A stretch of DNA of 64,000 nucleotides from Motilimonas cestriensis (GCF_021295315.1 NZ_JAIMJA010000004.1:1-64000), one strand, 5' to 3'; positions 7,405 to 16,816 are shown, counted from the stretch's first letter. Made by a program: numbers and translations. Notes: a model not told the origin generated them from the sequence alone.

Positions 7405-9900
7405 GTGAATAAGAAACAGAGTTTTTGGGACAAGTGTCTATCTATGCTTGGTTTGGTTAAACGTTTCACCCTTGATGAAGTGATAGAAAAAAATAATAGA
7501 AGGGAAAAAGTATTATTTGACAGGCACTCTGATTTTGAAGAAAAAAATAGGGCTCTAGAGAAAAAAAGTAAAGCACTCAATGAAGCATTGCTTGAAAAAA
7601 TAAATGTAATCGAAAGTCTTCATGACAAACTCAAAGAGATACAAGAGATTGACTACGAACTTGGTTGCAATTTATTTGATGTTTATCATAAGCGAAAGAA
7701 AACAACCCCCTCTCGTCCAGCCGTTCCGTCGGGCGACTTAAAAATAATGAGCCAACATATTGAGGATTTCAAAAACAAGGTCCTGCAAATCAATCATAAT
7801 AACCCTGAAAATCCAGTTAGATATAGTAAAATGCAGGAAGGATTGATCTTTGCCCGAAATACAGCTGTTTGTAATATCGCTGGTGCCGGTTCAGGTAAAT
7901 CAACAGCACTAATTCTTAGAGTTATTTTTTTTCATTTTCACCTGAATATTCCTATAGAACAAATAACTGTTTGCACATTTACCACTGAATCTAGAAAAGA
8001 TTTTATCGCTAAACTACGCCTGAGGTTTTTTCAGTGGGGAGGAAAAGAGCTATCGAAGAAGAAGGCCGAATCGATCGTTAGGACTTTTCATTCTCTCGCG
8101 TTTGAAGTTCACCAGAAGCTCGGTTCATCTACGGAGGCCTTGCTATTTGATAAGGAAAAAGATCGACCTAGTATTGACGATCCTGATGGAAGCAACATAC
8201 CAAATCTTATGGAAGTGAGGGCAAGTAATAGTCAAACTATAGGTCTTCAGGAGCAATTGCAATTTGGGCTATATAGTTCATTGTTCCGTAAAGACAAAAG
8301 CTTCCAGAGTGGAGTTATGCAGCTTTATCGGTCCTTCTTGTCAAAGCGTCTTACTTATAAGGCAATGAAAGACCCTAAAAGGTATGATGGTACGAAAGAA
8401 CAGGTCCTATCAGATAAGAGTTTTGAACTTTGGCTGCAATATAATTCAGGCTATACATCGTTTCAGGAATTCTATCGACCAGGTAGCGCGGAGATTGGTG
8501 ACGTCAACCTGAACTACCATCTTTTACTGCCAGCTTCAGGCATTAGGGTTTTTTTTAGCCGACCTTATACCGACTTTATACCATCTAAGTTGAACTGGGA
8601 GATCACCAAGCGACATAACCATTGTGCAGCATATGCAGGATTAGATTACGTTGTCGTTTTCAGCGCGAAAGAAGTTAATGTTCTTATTACTGTTGAGAAA
8701 GCATTATCTGGGATAGACAAAAATGACATGATCGCTCCTGATTTTTCTTATATATGTCAGGGGGATATTGGCTCTTTGTTTGGCGGAAAAGGCAATAGTA
8801 TTGTTAATCAATTTGCTAAGCTAATTGACTTTAGCTACTCGATGGGAGTACCGCTGTGTAACATACAGTTCAGCAAGGCTGAGAAACATTTTAAAATTCT
8901 GTTAATGGATGATCGTATTTTTATGCAGCTTGCTATTCAATTTCATCAGGCGTGGAATTGTTTGTTAACTGAAAGGGGGCTTGTCACGTTTGATCAAATA
9001 TTTCATCGGTTTGGTGGAGTGGAGGCGGGTAAAAGTCAGCTATCGTTAGATAAATTACAACATTTGATGATAGATGAATTTCAGGATATTTCGCCTCTGA
9101 TGATTAGCTTTATCAACACCCAAAAACAAATATTGACAGCGTCTACTTACGATGAAAGCAGTATCACTTGTATTGGGGATGATTATCAGTCTATCTATGG
9201 TTGGAGAGGAAGCTGCTCTAGTTTCATTGTTAATTTTGATGAGTGCTTTAGTATTCCTCATGTGCCCGATACGCAACTATTAACTGAAAACTATAGAAGC
9301 GCTAAACAAGTGCTTGATACTGCATCATTAGTCACAAAACGGTTTCGATTGAAATCATCAAATAAAGGTTATATGGCCAAGGCAGGTCTAGACTCTCACC
9401 CTGAGGTACAGTGCTGTTTTTATCCCCCTTTAACTAAAGAAGGAAATGGCAGACAATACGAAGACGTCGACTTTGAGAAAGTTGAGCAGGTACTAAGGGA
9501 TGCCATTTTTAGGTTCAATCCAACACCAGAAAAACCCATATACATACTGAAAACCAAAAACAAAATTCTCGACAGCGAGCTTGCTTTGGGCATCATTAAG
9601 TTAATTCGTGATACAAAAATGAATGGCAAAGCTGTTATTAAAAGCCTAACTATTCATAGCAGTAAAGGGCTAGAGGCGTCGTGTGTTATCCTTCTTGGGG
9701 ATATACTTAAACCAGAAAAACACCCCATTCGTGAAGGAATTTATAGACTTGCTGGTAGGCCACATAGTTATAATGCTATGCAAACAGATGAGGCTCTTAG
9801 AGTTGCTTATGTCGGGATTACTCGCGCAAAAATTGCCATGCATTGGTTTTTTTCGTCAACGGACGAATCCAGGAATGTCATGGCCGGTGCTTTAAAATGA
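7405..9900 (+). CDS. UvrD/Rep-type superfamily 1 helicase with coiled-coil N-terminus
   Basis: An 831-residue 3'-5' type DNA helicase. Residues 25-80 form a charged coiled coil. The SF1A motifs follow: Walker A GAGSGKST (160-167), VCTFTTESRKDF, VRTFHSLAFEV, Walker B IDEFQD (about 556), GDDYQSIYGWRG (about 592), LTENYRS, IHSSKGLEA, and VAYVGITRAK (about 800). About 300 residues between motif Ic and Walker B hold an unassigned insertion (roughly 250-480), larger than in UvrD. The GTG start has AGGGG 5 nt upstream. It lies just after the TnsE-like gene and converges on tniE. A role in exposing or processing replication forks for TnsE targeting is an inference; a defence role is the alternative. 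Confidence 0.85.
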   Translation: MNKKQSFWDKCLSMLGLVKRFTLDEVIEKNNRREKVLFDRHSDFEEKNRALEKKSKALNEALLEKINVIESLHDKLKEIQEIDYELGCNLFDVYHKRKKTTPSRPAVPSGDLKIMSQHIEDFKNKVLQINHNNPENPVRYSKMQEGLIFARNTAVCNIAGAGSGKSTALILRVIFFHFHLNIPIEQITVCTFTTESRKDFIAKLRLRFFQWGGKELSKKKAESIVRTFHSLAFEVHQKLGSSTEALLFDKEKDRPSIDDPDGSNIPNLMEVRASNSQTIGLQEQLQFGLYSSLFRKDKSFQSGVMQLYRSFLSKRLTYKAMKDPKRYDGTKEQVLSDKSFELWLQYNSGYTSFQEFYRPGSAEIGDVNLNYHLLLPASGIRVFFSRPYTDFIPSKLNWEITKRHNHCAAYAGLDYVVVFSAKEVNVLITVEKALSGIDKNDMIAPDFSYICQGDIGSLFGGKGNSIVNQFAKLIDFSYSMGVPLCNIQFSKAEKHFKILLMDDRIFMQLAIQFHQAWNCLLTERGLVTFDQIFHRFGGVEAGKSQLSLDKLQHLMIDEFQDISPLMISFINTQKQILTASTYDESSITCIGDDYQSIYGWRGSCSSFIVNFDECFSIPHVPDTQLLTENYRSAKQVLDTASLVTKRFRLKSSNKGYMAKAGLDSHPEVQCCFYPPLTKEGNGRQYEDVDFEKVEQVLRDAIFRFNPTPEKPIYILKTKNKILDSELALGIIKLIRDTKMNGKAVIKSLTIHSSKGLEASCVILLGDILKPEKHPIREGIYRLAGRPHSYNAMQTDEALRVAYVGITRAKIAMHWFFSSTDESRNVMAGALK

Positions 9901-9936
9901 AGCGATGAAGCACTAGGGCCTTCTCTCTTTACAGGC

Positions 9937-10617
9937 TTAATCATCTACGCTATTTTTATTAATCAGATATTTTAATTGTTTCGTTATTGTTGACTTTTCA
10001 CTCAATGCACTTAATGGCAAAAATGGGCTTATACGCTCTAATTGATTCGCCCATAATTGAGGAAATTCAGTTGCGTTTTCTTCTATGTATATGTACCAAG
10101 CCTTGTGATCCCCTGGGAAAGGAACGCCCATTTGGCTGGATACGTACTCTTTAAGTTCATTGCGTGTAAAGGTTCCCGTATTGGCAACGTGTTTACATTG
10201 ATCGCTATTGCGCCGACAGATTAGTGCTTGGGCGTAAGCTCCTGGGTCTGTAAATGCGAGTTCTTTCATCGCGCTTTCATCAACTCTGTATAAGCTTTCA
10301 GCGCAGGATGCGGCTTCAATTAAAAAATCTATCCAATCTAGTAAATTACAAGAGCTAGTAGGATGTTGGCTTTGCATCCTTTGAGCAAGATAGCTAATGT
10401 TCTGTTTTTCTGCCCAGTCTTGTAGCTTGCGGTTTAGTCTGTTCTCAAAATCGCTACATTGCTCAAGATATTCAACCTTCTCATCATGAGGTAGCTCTCT
10501 CAACATATTCCTAAGCTGAGTCATAGCACTGTCATTCAATGACGTTAAGGGGATCTTGGGGGTAAAGTGTTCACCTTCATTGTCACCAGATTGGTAATTG
10601 TCGTAATCATCACACAT
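9937..10617 (-). CDS. tniE: TniE-like second targeting protein of a comM transposon
   Basis: A 226-residue soluble protein with an acidic N-terminus and mainly helical character. I see no catalytic motif or zinc site. The call rests on position: it is the fifth gene after tnsA-tnsB-tnsC-tniD, as tniE is in Tn6022-type elements, where tniD and tniE are thought to set insertion in comM. Its start overlaps the end of tniD by 8 nt, as do all junctions from tnsB downstream. It converges with the helicase gene, leaving only 36 nt between their stops. Confidence 0.6.
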   Translation of the reverse strand: MCDDYDNYQSGDNEGEHFTPKIPLTSLNDSAMTQLRNMLRELPHDEKVEYLEQCSDFENRLNRKLQDWAEKQNISYLAQRMQSQHPTSSCNLLDWIDFLIEAASCAESLYRVDESAMKELAFTDPGAYAQALICRRNSDQCKHVANTGTFTRNELKEYVSSQMGVPFPGDHKAWYIYIEENATEFPQLWANQLERISPFLPLSALSEKSTITKQLKYLINKNSVDD

Positions 10618-11728
10618 AGTTGTTTTTTCTCCATTTTTTAACCAGTGTTTTAATTTTTTCTGAGTCTCGGTAACCCATGAATAAATTTACAGTCGTGATA
10701 TTTATTTTCATCCCTTTAGAGAGCATGATTTTGATTGCGTTATGAATGCTCTCTTGTGTCGGTTCAATATTGGGGTTGTACAATTTTGGGCGCACCGCTT
10801 CGTCAAGCCAATAAGGAAAGGTACTTGTTGTTTTTGTTAGTGGTGAAAAATCGCTGAATGAAATACCCATATTCTCAGATATCTTGAGCAGGTTGCCTGG
10901 CCAATTAGAGAAGACTTTTGGTAGTTTGGTTAACGCGTAGTACCTTAAGTCGATGGGCAAAGCATCGACATCATGAATTTTCAGCAAACCAGTGGGTATT
11001 GTTTTTTCCAAGGTGAGCCGCATCATATGACGTAATACGGCAAAGAAAGAGAAAGAATATATCCATCGCTCAGGGCATAGCTGCGCAAAGCCTGCCGTAA
11101 GTATATTGATGTACTTTTTGGTGTCATTTATCACGACGGGTGAGGCAAGGGCAACAGGAGCATTTTCTAGAGGGGACGCACAGCAATGGCAAGCGGTAAA
11201 GGAACCCGCATAAACACGACTTTTTTTTCTTTGATCATTCCCTATAACTTTGACTGGAGCTCGACAGGAATAACAGTTATCTAAAAGCTTACAATGATGA
11301 ACTTCACAGACGGTGATAAAGCTGATGCGCCATCTTTTTCTGTAGTACGGATTTTTTTCATTGAGGCACAATGGACAATATTGCTGATAGTTCAAATCAT
11401 TTCTAGTTTCGCCGAGACTAAGAACGCATTGTTTGCGATAGGACTTATCTGATTCCTTTTCAAAAAGGTAGCCTTGATAAGACTGCATTGTTGTTTGATA
11501 TGCAGTGGCATAATCTGTTTTCATTTTGAACGCTATTTGCTTCAATGAATGGTCAGATACGTGTGTATCTATGCTTTTAGAAACCGAACGCATAGTAGGC
11601 GCTGTCATGGTTAGGAAGCTCCGCAGTTTTTGACCATTACACATAGCAGCTCTTACTATCCAGGATGAGAACACTTCGTCAGGAAGAGGCTGAGGGTGGG
11701 CAGGCCATGGCAGCTTTGGGCTAACCAT
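10610..11728 (-). CDS. tniD: TniD, TniQ/TnsD-family target-site protein
   Basis: A 372-residue TniQ-family protein. The N-terminus carries the family pattern PHPQPLPDEVFSSW-type motif (here PAHPQPLPDEVFSSWIVRA). The middle has two Cys/His clusters, QYCPLCL...CEVHHCKLLDNCYSC and CHCC, consistent with zinc fingers. TniQ/TnsD proteins bind the attachment site and recruit TnsC. The start at 11728 is chosen for the GAAGG ribosome site 7 nt upstream and an 8-nt overlap with tnsC; an upstream in-frame ATG at 11770 would overlap by 50 nt. It would be the protein that recognises comM, and the comM insertion agrees. Confidence 0.8.
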   Translation of the reverse strand: MVSPKLPWPAHPQPLPDEVFSSWIVRAAMCNGQKLRSFLTMTAPTMRSVSKSIDTHVSDHSLKQIAFKMKTDYATAYQTTMQSYQGYLFEKESDKSYRKQCVLSLGETRNDLNYQQYCPLCLNEKNPYYRKRWRISFITVCEVHHCKLLDNCYSCRAPVKVIGNDQRKKSRVYAGSFTACHCCASPLENAPVALASPVVINDTKKYINILTAGFAQLCPERWIYSFSFFAVLRHMMRLTLEKTIPTGLLKIHDVDALPIDLRYYALTKLPKVFSNWPGNLLKISENMGISFSDFSPLTKTTSTFPYWLDEAVRPKLYNPNIEPTQESIHNAIKIMLSKGMKINITTVNLFMGYRDSEKIKTLVKKWRKNNYV

Positions 11729-12623
11729 TTTGTAACCTTCTTTCGCCAGGAGAGAGCCATTGCAAGTCATTTAAGAGCTGTAAATCAATACATTCCTTCC
11801 CGTTACTTATTGCTTGAACCGCAGCTTCAGAAAGCAATTCAGATAGTTCGCCAATTAACCCGTCACTCATTGAAAGCAATTTTGTTGCAATGGGGCGAGC
11901 AGAAAGTTTGGACGGCTGTGCGAGTGGAAGCATAGATTCAAAGCTTGCGAGAAGCCTTCTATAATCTTGTCCGTACTCCCATCTTGGTAAAATGGTGGGT
12001 TTAAAGCGGTTGTCTAGTTGGGGATCTGTTTTTACTGCTCTTAGAGCGTCCTTAATACCGAGGCCCACGATAGGTATTTTGAGTTCATTACCTAAATTGC
12101 GCAGCACGCTAAGAAAAACACGTTGTTTTTCCAAGTTTCCGGCGAGAATTGAGTGAATTTCGTCAATTACAAGCATCTGCACATTACAGTATTTCATAAG
12201 TTGAATAGCTTGATAGTGCTTCTTTTCAGCTGTGTCTGAGGGACGATATGGAGCAAACATTTTTTCCAAAATGTTGCTGTACAATCTCGACTCACTGGGA
12301 ACAGGCGGAGCCTGAACAAATAATACAGGAATAACTACCCCTTCGTTATCCTCCCTTTCATATGGAGGGTTTTTTTCTAAAAAACGTTCAGCAATCATGG
12401 TTTTACCTGAGTTGCTTTCTCCCACGATTAGCATGTTAGGCATGCGATGGCGTCGAGGATACGATTGTAGGTCCTCTAGCTTCTCTATTATTTCAAGCGC
12501 TTTTGGATAGCCAATCCATCGAGGGGAACGTATGTATTGGATCCGTGTTTGTTTATCACACTCCATATACTCTTTTGCAGCTTGGCTAAGGTGCGCATAT
12601 TCACTGATATTTGTATTAGTCAT
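11721..12623 (-). CDS. tnsC: TnsC/TniB-type AAA+ transposition ATPase
   Basis: A 300-residue AAA+ regulator that links the target-binding protein to the transposase. Walker A is GESNSGKT (68-75), Walker B is MLVIDEIH (150-157), and the sensor-like NRFKPTILPRW follows. The size is near TniB (about 300) and well below Tn7 TnsC (about 555), which fits the Tn6022/Tn5053 side of the family. Eight-nt overlaps on both sides (ATGACTAA type) suggest coupled translation with tnsB and tniD. Confidence 0.88.
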   Translation of the reverse strand: MTNTNISEYAHLSQAAKEYMECDKQTRIQYIRSPRWIGYPKALEIIEKLEDLQSYPRRHRMPNMLIVGESNSGKTMIAERFLEKNPPYEREDNEGVVIPVLFVQAPPVPSESRLYSNILEKMFAPYRPSDTAEKKHYQAIQLMKYCNVQMLVIDEIHSILAGNLEKQRVFLSVLRNLGNELKIPIVGLGIKDALRAVKTDPQLDNRFKPTILPRWEYGQDYRRLLASFESMLPLAQPSKLSARPIATKLLSMSDGLIGELSELLSEAAVQAISNGKECIDLQLLNDLQWLSPGERRLQNG

Positions 12624-14523
12624 ATCGCTTTACATCCAGTAATTCATCAAACGGTAAAATGGGCGAGTCATCTTCCTCTTCAATATATTGTTCTTCTTGA
12701 ACTACTGGATTACTCAGGCTTTCGTTCCCTATTTGAGATCGGATAGACTTTCTTGAGGACGATTTGCGTTTCTGATGGGCTTTTCGTGCTTTTTTAGTGG
12801 TTTGTACTGCTGTTTTTTCAATAACACGCATTTTTTCTATAGCATCAAAAATGATGTCTTCATTGACAGTACTTCTGCCTTCTTCTTTTAAGCGATTCAA
12901 GGCAGCATTGAACTCCCAAATGCTGACGGCTGGGAAAGAAGTATTACGGTAAGGAATGGGATAATACATTTCAAGTTGTGGGTCGAAAAACCACACAACA
13001 GATATATCTCTGGGATCACGCCTGAAGATAAATTTTCTTTTGACCTTACGTTGGCCCTCAACGGTTGAATTTATCCATACTCGAAGAACATCGTGGTAAT
13101 AACAAACATTGTCAATTTGGATACCATAAGCTTGAATGGTGCGCTCAACGTAAGGCAGAAAGTTAATTCGTAACGTCTCTTCGTCACTAATTCGTTCTGG
13201 TAGCCCCACTCCTTTGCTATTTGAGTTACCAAGTATTCCCTGTTCATACTTGGACATAGGGCTGCAATTAATTCCTGTATGGTAGCTATGGTGATATGAC
13301 TTGACTATGAGTTGGCCAAGCCAGTTCTCTAACTCTTTTAACGTGAAGGCAGATTCTTTTTCAGAATCATATCCCTCTCTTTGAACAGTATTGGAAAATG
13401 TTGTCCCTGGTAAAGCATGAATTTTTTTTGCGAACGTTCCTAGTAATCTTTCAATGTGCGCACCGAAGTGTGGTCTGGCTACAGGTCTCCATTCCAAAGT
13501 GATGCCATATTGATCGCATGCTAGTTGAAGCATCCGACCTCGAAATTCTTTGGCATTATCGGCATGGACTGTTCGAGGGATCCCCCAACATGGCCAAGGT
13601 GTATCAATATCATGCTCAGCTAGCCAGTTATCTTTAGGTAAAATTGCATGGGAAAGGCATGCGCCAACACTTACTGAACCCGGTGGGTCCAGTGATATGT
13701 AAAACCCTACGACTAAGCGGCTATAAACATCAATAGCCATTGTTATCCAAGGTCTTTGCATTGGAAGGCGGTGATCGTCATCAACAAGGATGATATCTAA
13801 GAGAGTGTGGTCAATTTGTATTACAGACAAAGGGTACTCAGCATGAGGGAAAGCACCTTCGTTCATATGAAGTTTATCTTGGGCTTTCTTAGAACCAAAT
13901 CTACGTCTGATTTTCAGGTCTTCAGCTAGTTGGTTCACTCGACCTCGAATGGTGTTGACATGGGGAGCTGATATACCTGTATTTCGGCATTGCCTTTTTA
14001 TTTCGGTATACAAGATTGAAATTGATTTTTGCTGTTTTGTTAAATATTCATCTTCGATGCAGGCAGAAACAATAGCTTCTGCTTCTGGAGAGAGTTTGCG
14101 GCTCCCTGCATCACTTCGTTTATTTGGTGCTAGGCTAGCTAACAATCCCCCTTGCTCATACAATCGTAACCACTTGTAGATAGTATTTCGATGGAGATCA
14201 TAGGATAAAGCGACTTGCTCAACATCTTCCACGGTTCTTCCTGCCTTATGAGCGAGAGGACGAATTATTTCTAATCGTTTCTGCGCTATTTGCCAGTCTT
14301 TATCTGGAAGAGCATCTATGGCGTGAAGAGTTGTTTTTACAGGACTATCGTCAAGTGGGGCTGTTGTTGTATCGGATATTCTAAGTCGTTTGATGTTACC
14401 GTCAATTGTGCTTTCAACTAAAATATACTCAAGGTCGATTAATTGTATAATTGTGTATGGATGATTACCAACGTACACAACGCTTCCTTGCTGAAGTGTT
14501 AGCCTGACGTGCTCTCTTTTCAT
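12616..14523 (-). CDS. tnsB: TnsB/TniA-type DDE transposase
   Basis: A 635-residue transposase that binds the end repeats and joins 3' ends to the target. Two helix-turn-helix regions lie at about 98-135 and 145-205. The RNase H-like core has D238 (VIQIDHT), D322 (TVHADNAKEF) and E358 (GAHIERLLG), the full DDE triad. A basic segment at about 585-615 (KKARKAHQKRK) and an acidic tail follow, the part that contacts TnsC in relatives. It starts 2 nt after tnsA ends. Confidence 0.9.
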   Translation of the reverse strand: MKREHVRLTLQQGSVVYVGNHPYTIIQLIDLEYILVESTIDGNIKRLRISDTTTAPLDDSPVKTTLHAIDALPDKDWQIAQKRLEIIRPLAHKAGRTVEDVEQVALSYDLHRNTIYKWLRLYEQGGLLASLAPNKRSDAGSRKLSPEAEAIVSACIEDEYLTKQQKSISILYTEIKRQCRNTGISAPHVNTIRGRVNQLAEDLKIRRRFGSKKAQDKLHMNEGAFPHAEYPLSVIQIDHTLLDIILVDDDHRLPMQRPWITMAIDVYSRLVVGFYISLDPPGSVSVGACLSHAILPKDNWLAEHDIDTPWPCWGIPRTVHADNAKEFRGRMLQLACDQYGITLEWRPVARPHFGAHIERLLGTFAKKIHALPGTTFSNTVQREGYDSEKESAFTLKELENWLGQLIVKSYHHSYHTGINCSPMSKYEQGILGNSNSKGVGLPERISDEETLRINFLPYVERTIQAYGIQIDNVCYYHDVLRVWINSTVEGQRKVKRKFIFRRDPRDISVVWFFDPQLEMYYPIPYRNTSFPAVSIWEFNAALNRLKEEGRSTVNEDIIFDAIEKMRVIEKTAVQTTKKARKAHQKRKSSSRKSIRSQIGNESLSNPVVQEEQYIEEEDDSPILPFDELLDVKRYD

Positions 14524-14525
14524 AT

Positions 14526-15221
14526 CTACCTACTGAGCCAAATTCGTGATGCCATAGTGAGAGGGATGTTCATATCAGTGCTGATTCGTCCTGATGCAAT
14601 GAGTTTCCACAATATTGGTATAAGTTCTGCCTGAGCCCACTTGTCGTTAAATATTGCTTTGAGCAGTGATTCTGTGCTGCATGAGCGCATTTTTGCCAAG
14701 GAATGTAAGAGCATTTCTTCAAATTCCAACCTTTGAGGTACTTTCAGGTAAGGCAAAAGAAATCGTGCATTCTCCATATAGATAGTTCTTATTTCGACTT
14801 CAGTCATGATTTTGAAACACCAGTTGCGCTCCTTTGCATATGAAATGGCTGCAAGAAATTTTGGTTTTAGTTCTAGCCAATTTTTCTTCAGGTCGCTGCG
14901 ATATTTTATTTCATACAGAACAGTGTCTTTTGAAGAATGAATGCACCCATTTGAACTGTATTGAACAAGTACGTCAGGGGTATAGTTTCGCTCTCTATTT
15001 TCAATGCTTTGCCAAGACACAGCTACTGGTTGGACATCGTAAGTGATTACATTTGAATCAAAATCTAATAACGTCAGAAAATCACGCTCAAGGGTTGACT
15101 CGAAGAAAGGCTTACTTGCTTTATTTGAGGCTGCCAGTCCTGTGAGGTTCCGATAGTTTTTAGGTATTTTACGAACAGACACAATAAACCACTCTATTTT
15201 ACCGTTGTAATTGAAATGCAT
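14526..15221 (-). CDS. tnsA: TnsA-type endonuclease of the heteromeric transposase
   Basis: A 231-residue restriction-endonuclease-fold protein that cuts the 5' ends, so that the element moves by cut-and-paste. Catalytic residues are visible: Glu in FFESTLERDF (41-45), D83 in YTPDVLV, and E104-x-K106 in LYEIKYR. The ATG at 15219-15221 sits inside the outermost TnsB-type repeat, with no strong ribosome site. A GTG 13 codons later, behind GAGTGG, is an alternative start. Because the promoter must lie inside the right end, TnsB binding there would repress its own operon, as inferred for relatives. Confidence 0.85.
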   Translation of the reverse strand: MHFNYNGKIEWFIVSVRKIPKNYRNLTGLAASNKASKPFFESTLERDFLTLLDFDSNVITYDVQPVAVSWQSIENRERNYTPDVLVQYSSNGCIHSSKDTVLYEIKYRSDLKKNWLELKPKFLAAISYAKERNWCFKIMTEVEIRTIYMENARFLLPYLKVPQRLEFEEMLLHSLAKMRSCSTESLLKAIFNDKWAQAELIPILWKLIASGRISTDMNIPLTMASRIWLSR

Positions 15222-15311
15222 TACACTATATCAATGTTCACAAGAACATTAGAGTAGTGTTGATAATCACTTGATTGGTAAAATTATTACATTATAGCTA
15301 TGTGCATGTCA
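15220..15311 (-). repeat. Transposon right end with three TnsB-type binding repeats
   Basis: Three related 23-bp repeats lie in the same direction: 15220-15242 (attacactatatcaatgttc...), 15243-15265 and 15286-15308 (attacattatagctatgtgc...). The first and third agree at 17 of 23 positions. The first two abut and the third is 20 bp away. The element ends TGTCA at 15307-15311 and comM sequence starts at 15312. Multiple spaced transposase sites are the hallmark of Tn7-like ends. Confidence 0.7.
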
Positions 15312-16162
15312 TTTGGCTTGCCGCCACCACCAACCAAAGCCGCCGCTGACGCACTGTGATGGGGCTGGCGAAAAGGCCTAGTTTGCCAAGGCAAATCAGG
15401 TAAATCACTAATTGAATAAATCGCTGCGGTTTCAAGTGCCTCGGCCTCACTTAACGTTGGCATGATGCCCAGAATACGACTAGCTAACATGGTTTTCCCC
15501 GTGCCTGGTGGACCGATCAAAAGCAGGTGATGACCCGCACTCGCAGCAATTTCAAGGGCGCGTTTACCTTGGTATTGGCCAATAATATCAACTAAATCTG
15601 CGCTAGTCGTATTATCTTGTGGTGGCTGATGTGGTGGCGCATGCTCGAGCTGCTCTTGCCCGGCGAGAAAGCGGCACACTTGTAATAAGCTATCGGCAAT
15701 TTTGTGTTCGCCGCTCACGCAGCTGACCTGTGTTGCATTGGCCGACGGTAATACGAGGGTGCGTTTAGCATCGCGCGCCGCCATGGCAACGGGGATCATG
15801 CCACGGCAAGAGCGGAGCTCGCCCGATAGCGCCAACTCGCCAAAAAATTCATACTTGTTTAGATGCTGGGCGGGGATCTGCCCCGAAGCAGCTAAAATCC
15901 CTAACGCAATCGCCAAATCAAATTGACCGCCATTTTTGGGTAAGTCAGCGGGCGCGAGATTCACCGTTAATCGCGAGCTGGGAAATTCAAACTGTGAGTT
16001 TTGAATTGCGCTACGCACCCGCTCTTTAGCTTCCTTAACACTGGCTTCGGGCAGACCGACCAAATTAAAGGCAGGTAAACCCCGGCCTAAATGCACTTCT
16101 ACCATCACTTCTGGTGCATCAATCCCGAGTAAGCTGCGGCAATATACAATAGCAAGTGACAT
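15312..16162 (-). pseudogene. comM: comM (yifB) 5' part, interrupted by the transposon
   Basis: ComM is a hexameric helicase that extends heteroduplexes in natural transformation. The first 284 codons are intact: the Lon-like/ChlI N-domain (LVGLPEASVKEAKERVRSA) and the AAA+ core with Walker A IGPPGTGKTMLAS. They are cut after VGGGGKP, where the family continues with P-G-E-I-S/T-L-A-H. The AUG at 16160-16162 follows AAGGAG. The frame then runs 8 codons into the transposon end and stops at 15287. The missing 220 or so residues should lie beyond the left end of the island, outside this window. The break point is within a few codons of the AbaR/Tn6022 insertion point in Acinetobacter comM. Confidence 0.92.
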
Positions 16163-16675
16163 GATGACTCCTTGTTCGGCGCGATACCCAATCAACTGGA
16201 AGATACAGGTTTCAGAGCACTACCGTGTTTTCAATAGTAGGTACACTGGCAAAGGGCAGGTTTTACACACGTTTATGCTGCGTGATTGATTTCAATAAGG
16301 AGAAAACCATTACCTGCAATCAATGCCTTGACTAAACGCATGTAAACCCCTACTGAAATCAAGCTGCGCTAGGTTGATTGGGTATAAGTATTAGTCAGAT
16401 ATCTGTCATCGCAAAATTAATGGAAATTTTTTTAGTTATTTTAAGCTTTGGGTGAGATCGGGTAGATTGGAAAATTGCCTTGTCTATATATTGCATATTT
16501 AGTCAATGTTGGTCTATTGTTCTGTATATTTTTATTCTGTCTGGATCTTGTATAGATTTGTTGAGCCGAAAAAACGATTTACAGGTAAAAACCACCTTTG
16601 CACTGTGTTGATGCACTAGGGCATTTATGGTAGTTATGTAGTCAGTTTTTGTATTAATTCGTGACTGAGTGCTCA
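16163..16675. promoter_or_regulatory. comM-ilvL divergent regulatory region
   Basis: About 510 bp between the divergent comM and ilvL starts. It is AT-rich and holds no ORF or RNA gene I recognise. It must contain the ilv operon promoter; TTGATG with TAGTTAT 17 nt later (about 16610-16640) is a possible but weak match. No clear operator is visible. Confidence 0.4.
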
Positions 16676-16762
16676 ATGTTTAAAATAGTTAGCCTGATTA
16701 TTCTGGTCCTAGTGGTGGTTATTCAACCATCGCTCGGGGGAATGTTGGCTAAGATAAAATAA
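16676..16762 (+). CDS. ilvL: ilv operon leader peptide
   Basis: A 28-codon leader peptide with a run rich in the three branched-chain amino acids: within codons 4-16 there are 4 Ile, 3 Leu and 5 Val (IVSLIILVLVVVI). It lies 18 nt upstream of an intrinsic terminator and ends 72 nt before ilvG. Ribosome stalling on these codons when charged Ile-, Leu- or Val-tRNA is scarce would disrupt the terminator and switch on ilvGMDA, the classic attenuation mechanism. No protein function is expected. Confidence 0.9.
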   Translation: MFKIVSLIILVLVVVIQPSLGGMLAKIK

Positions 16763-16780
16763 CTCAGACAAACATTTTAA

Positions 16781-16816
16781 ACCCCCGCACCTTAACTGGC
16801 TCGGGGGTTTTTTTTT
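16781..16816 (+). terminator. ilv attenuator terminator
   Basis: A GC-rich stem ACCCCCG / CGGGGGT (16781-16787 with 16802-16808), 14-nt loop, then a run of nine T. It lies between the Ile/Leu/Val-rich leader and ilvG and is the attenuator. The upstream bases of the leader could pair with its left arm to form the antiterminator. Confidence 0.88.

Larger units (their letters stand above)
5269..15311. mobile_element. Tn7-like (Tn6022-type) transposon core inserted in comM
   Basis: This module holds all expected parts of a heteromeric Tn7-like transposon: TnsA-type endonuclease, DDE transposase, TnsC-type ATPase, a TniQ-family targeting protein and a second short targeting gene in the order tnsA-B-C-tniD-tniE, plus a TnsE-like gene and a helicase on the other strand. 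The right end is clear, as comM is cut exactly there. The left end at 5269 is tentative. Cargo to the left of it (1-5268) suggests the whole island is larger and extends past the window. Target choice of comM is the known habit of Tn6022/AbaR-type elements. Confidence 0.7.

Noticed and set aside
5260-15316. A simple transposition event with 5-bp target duplications at 5264-5268 and 15312-15316
   Set aside because: The flanking five bases (TGGTG and TTTGG) differ, and comM does not resume at the left flank.
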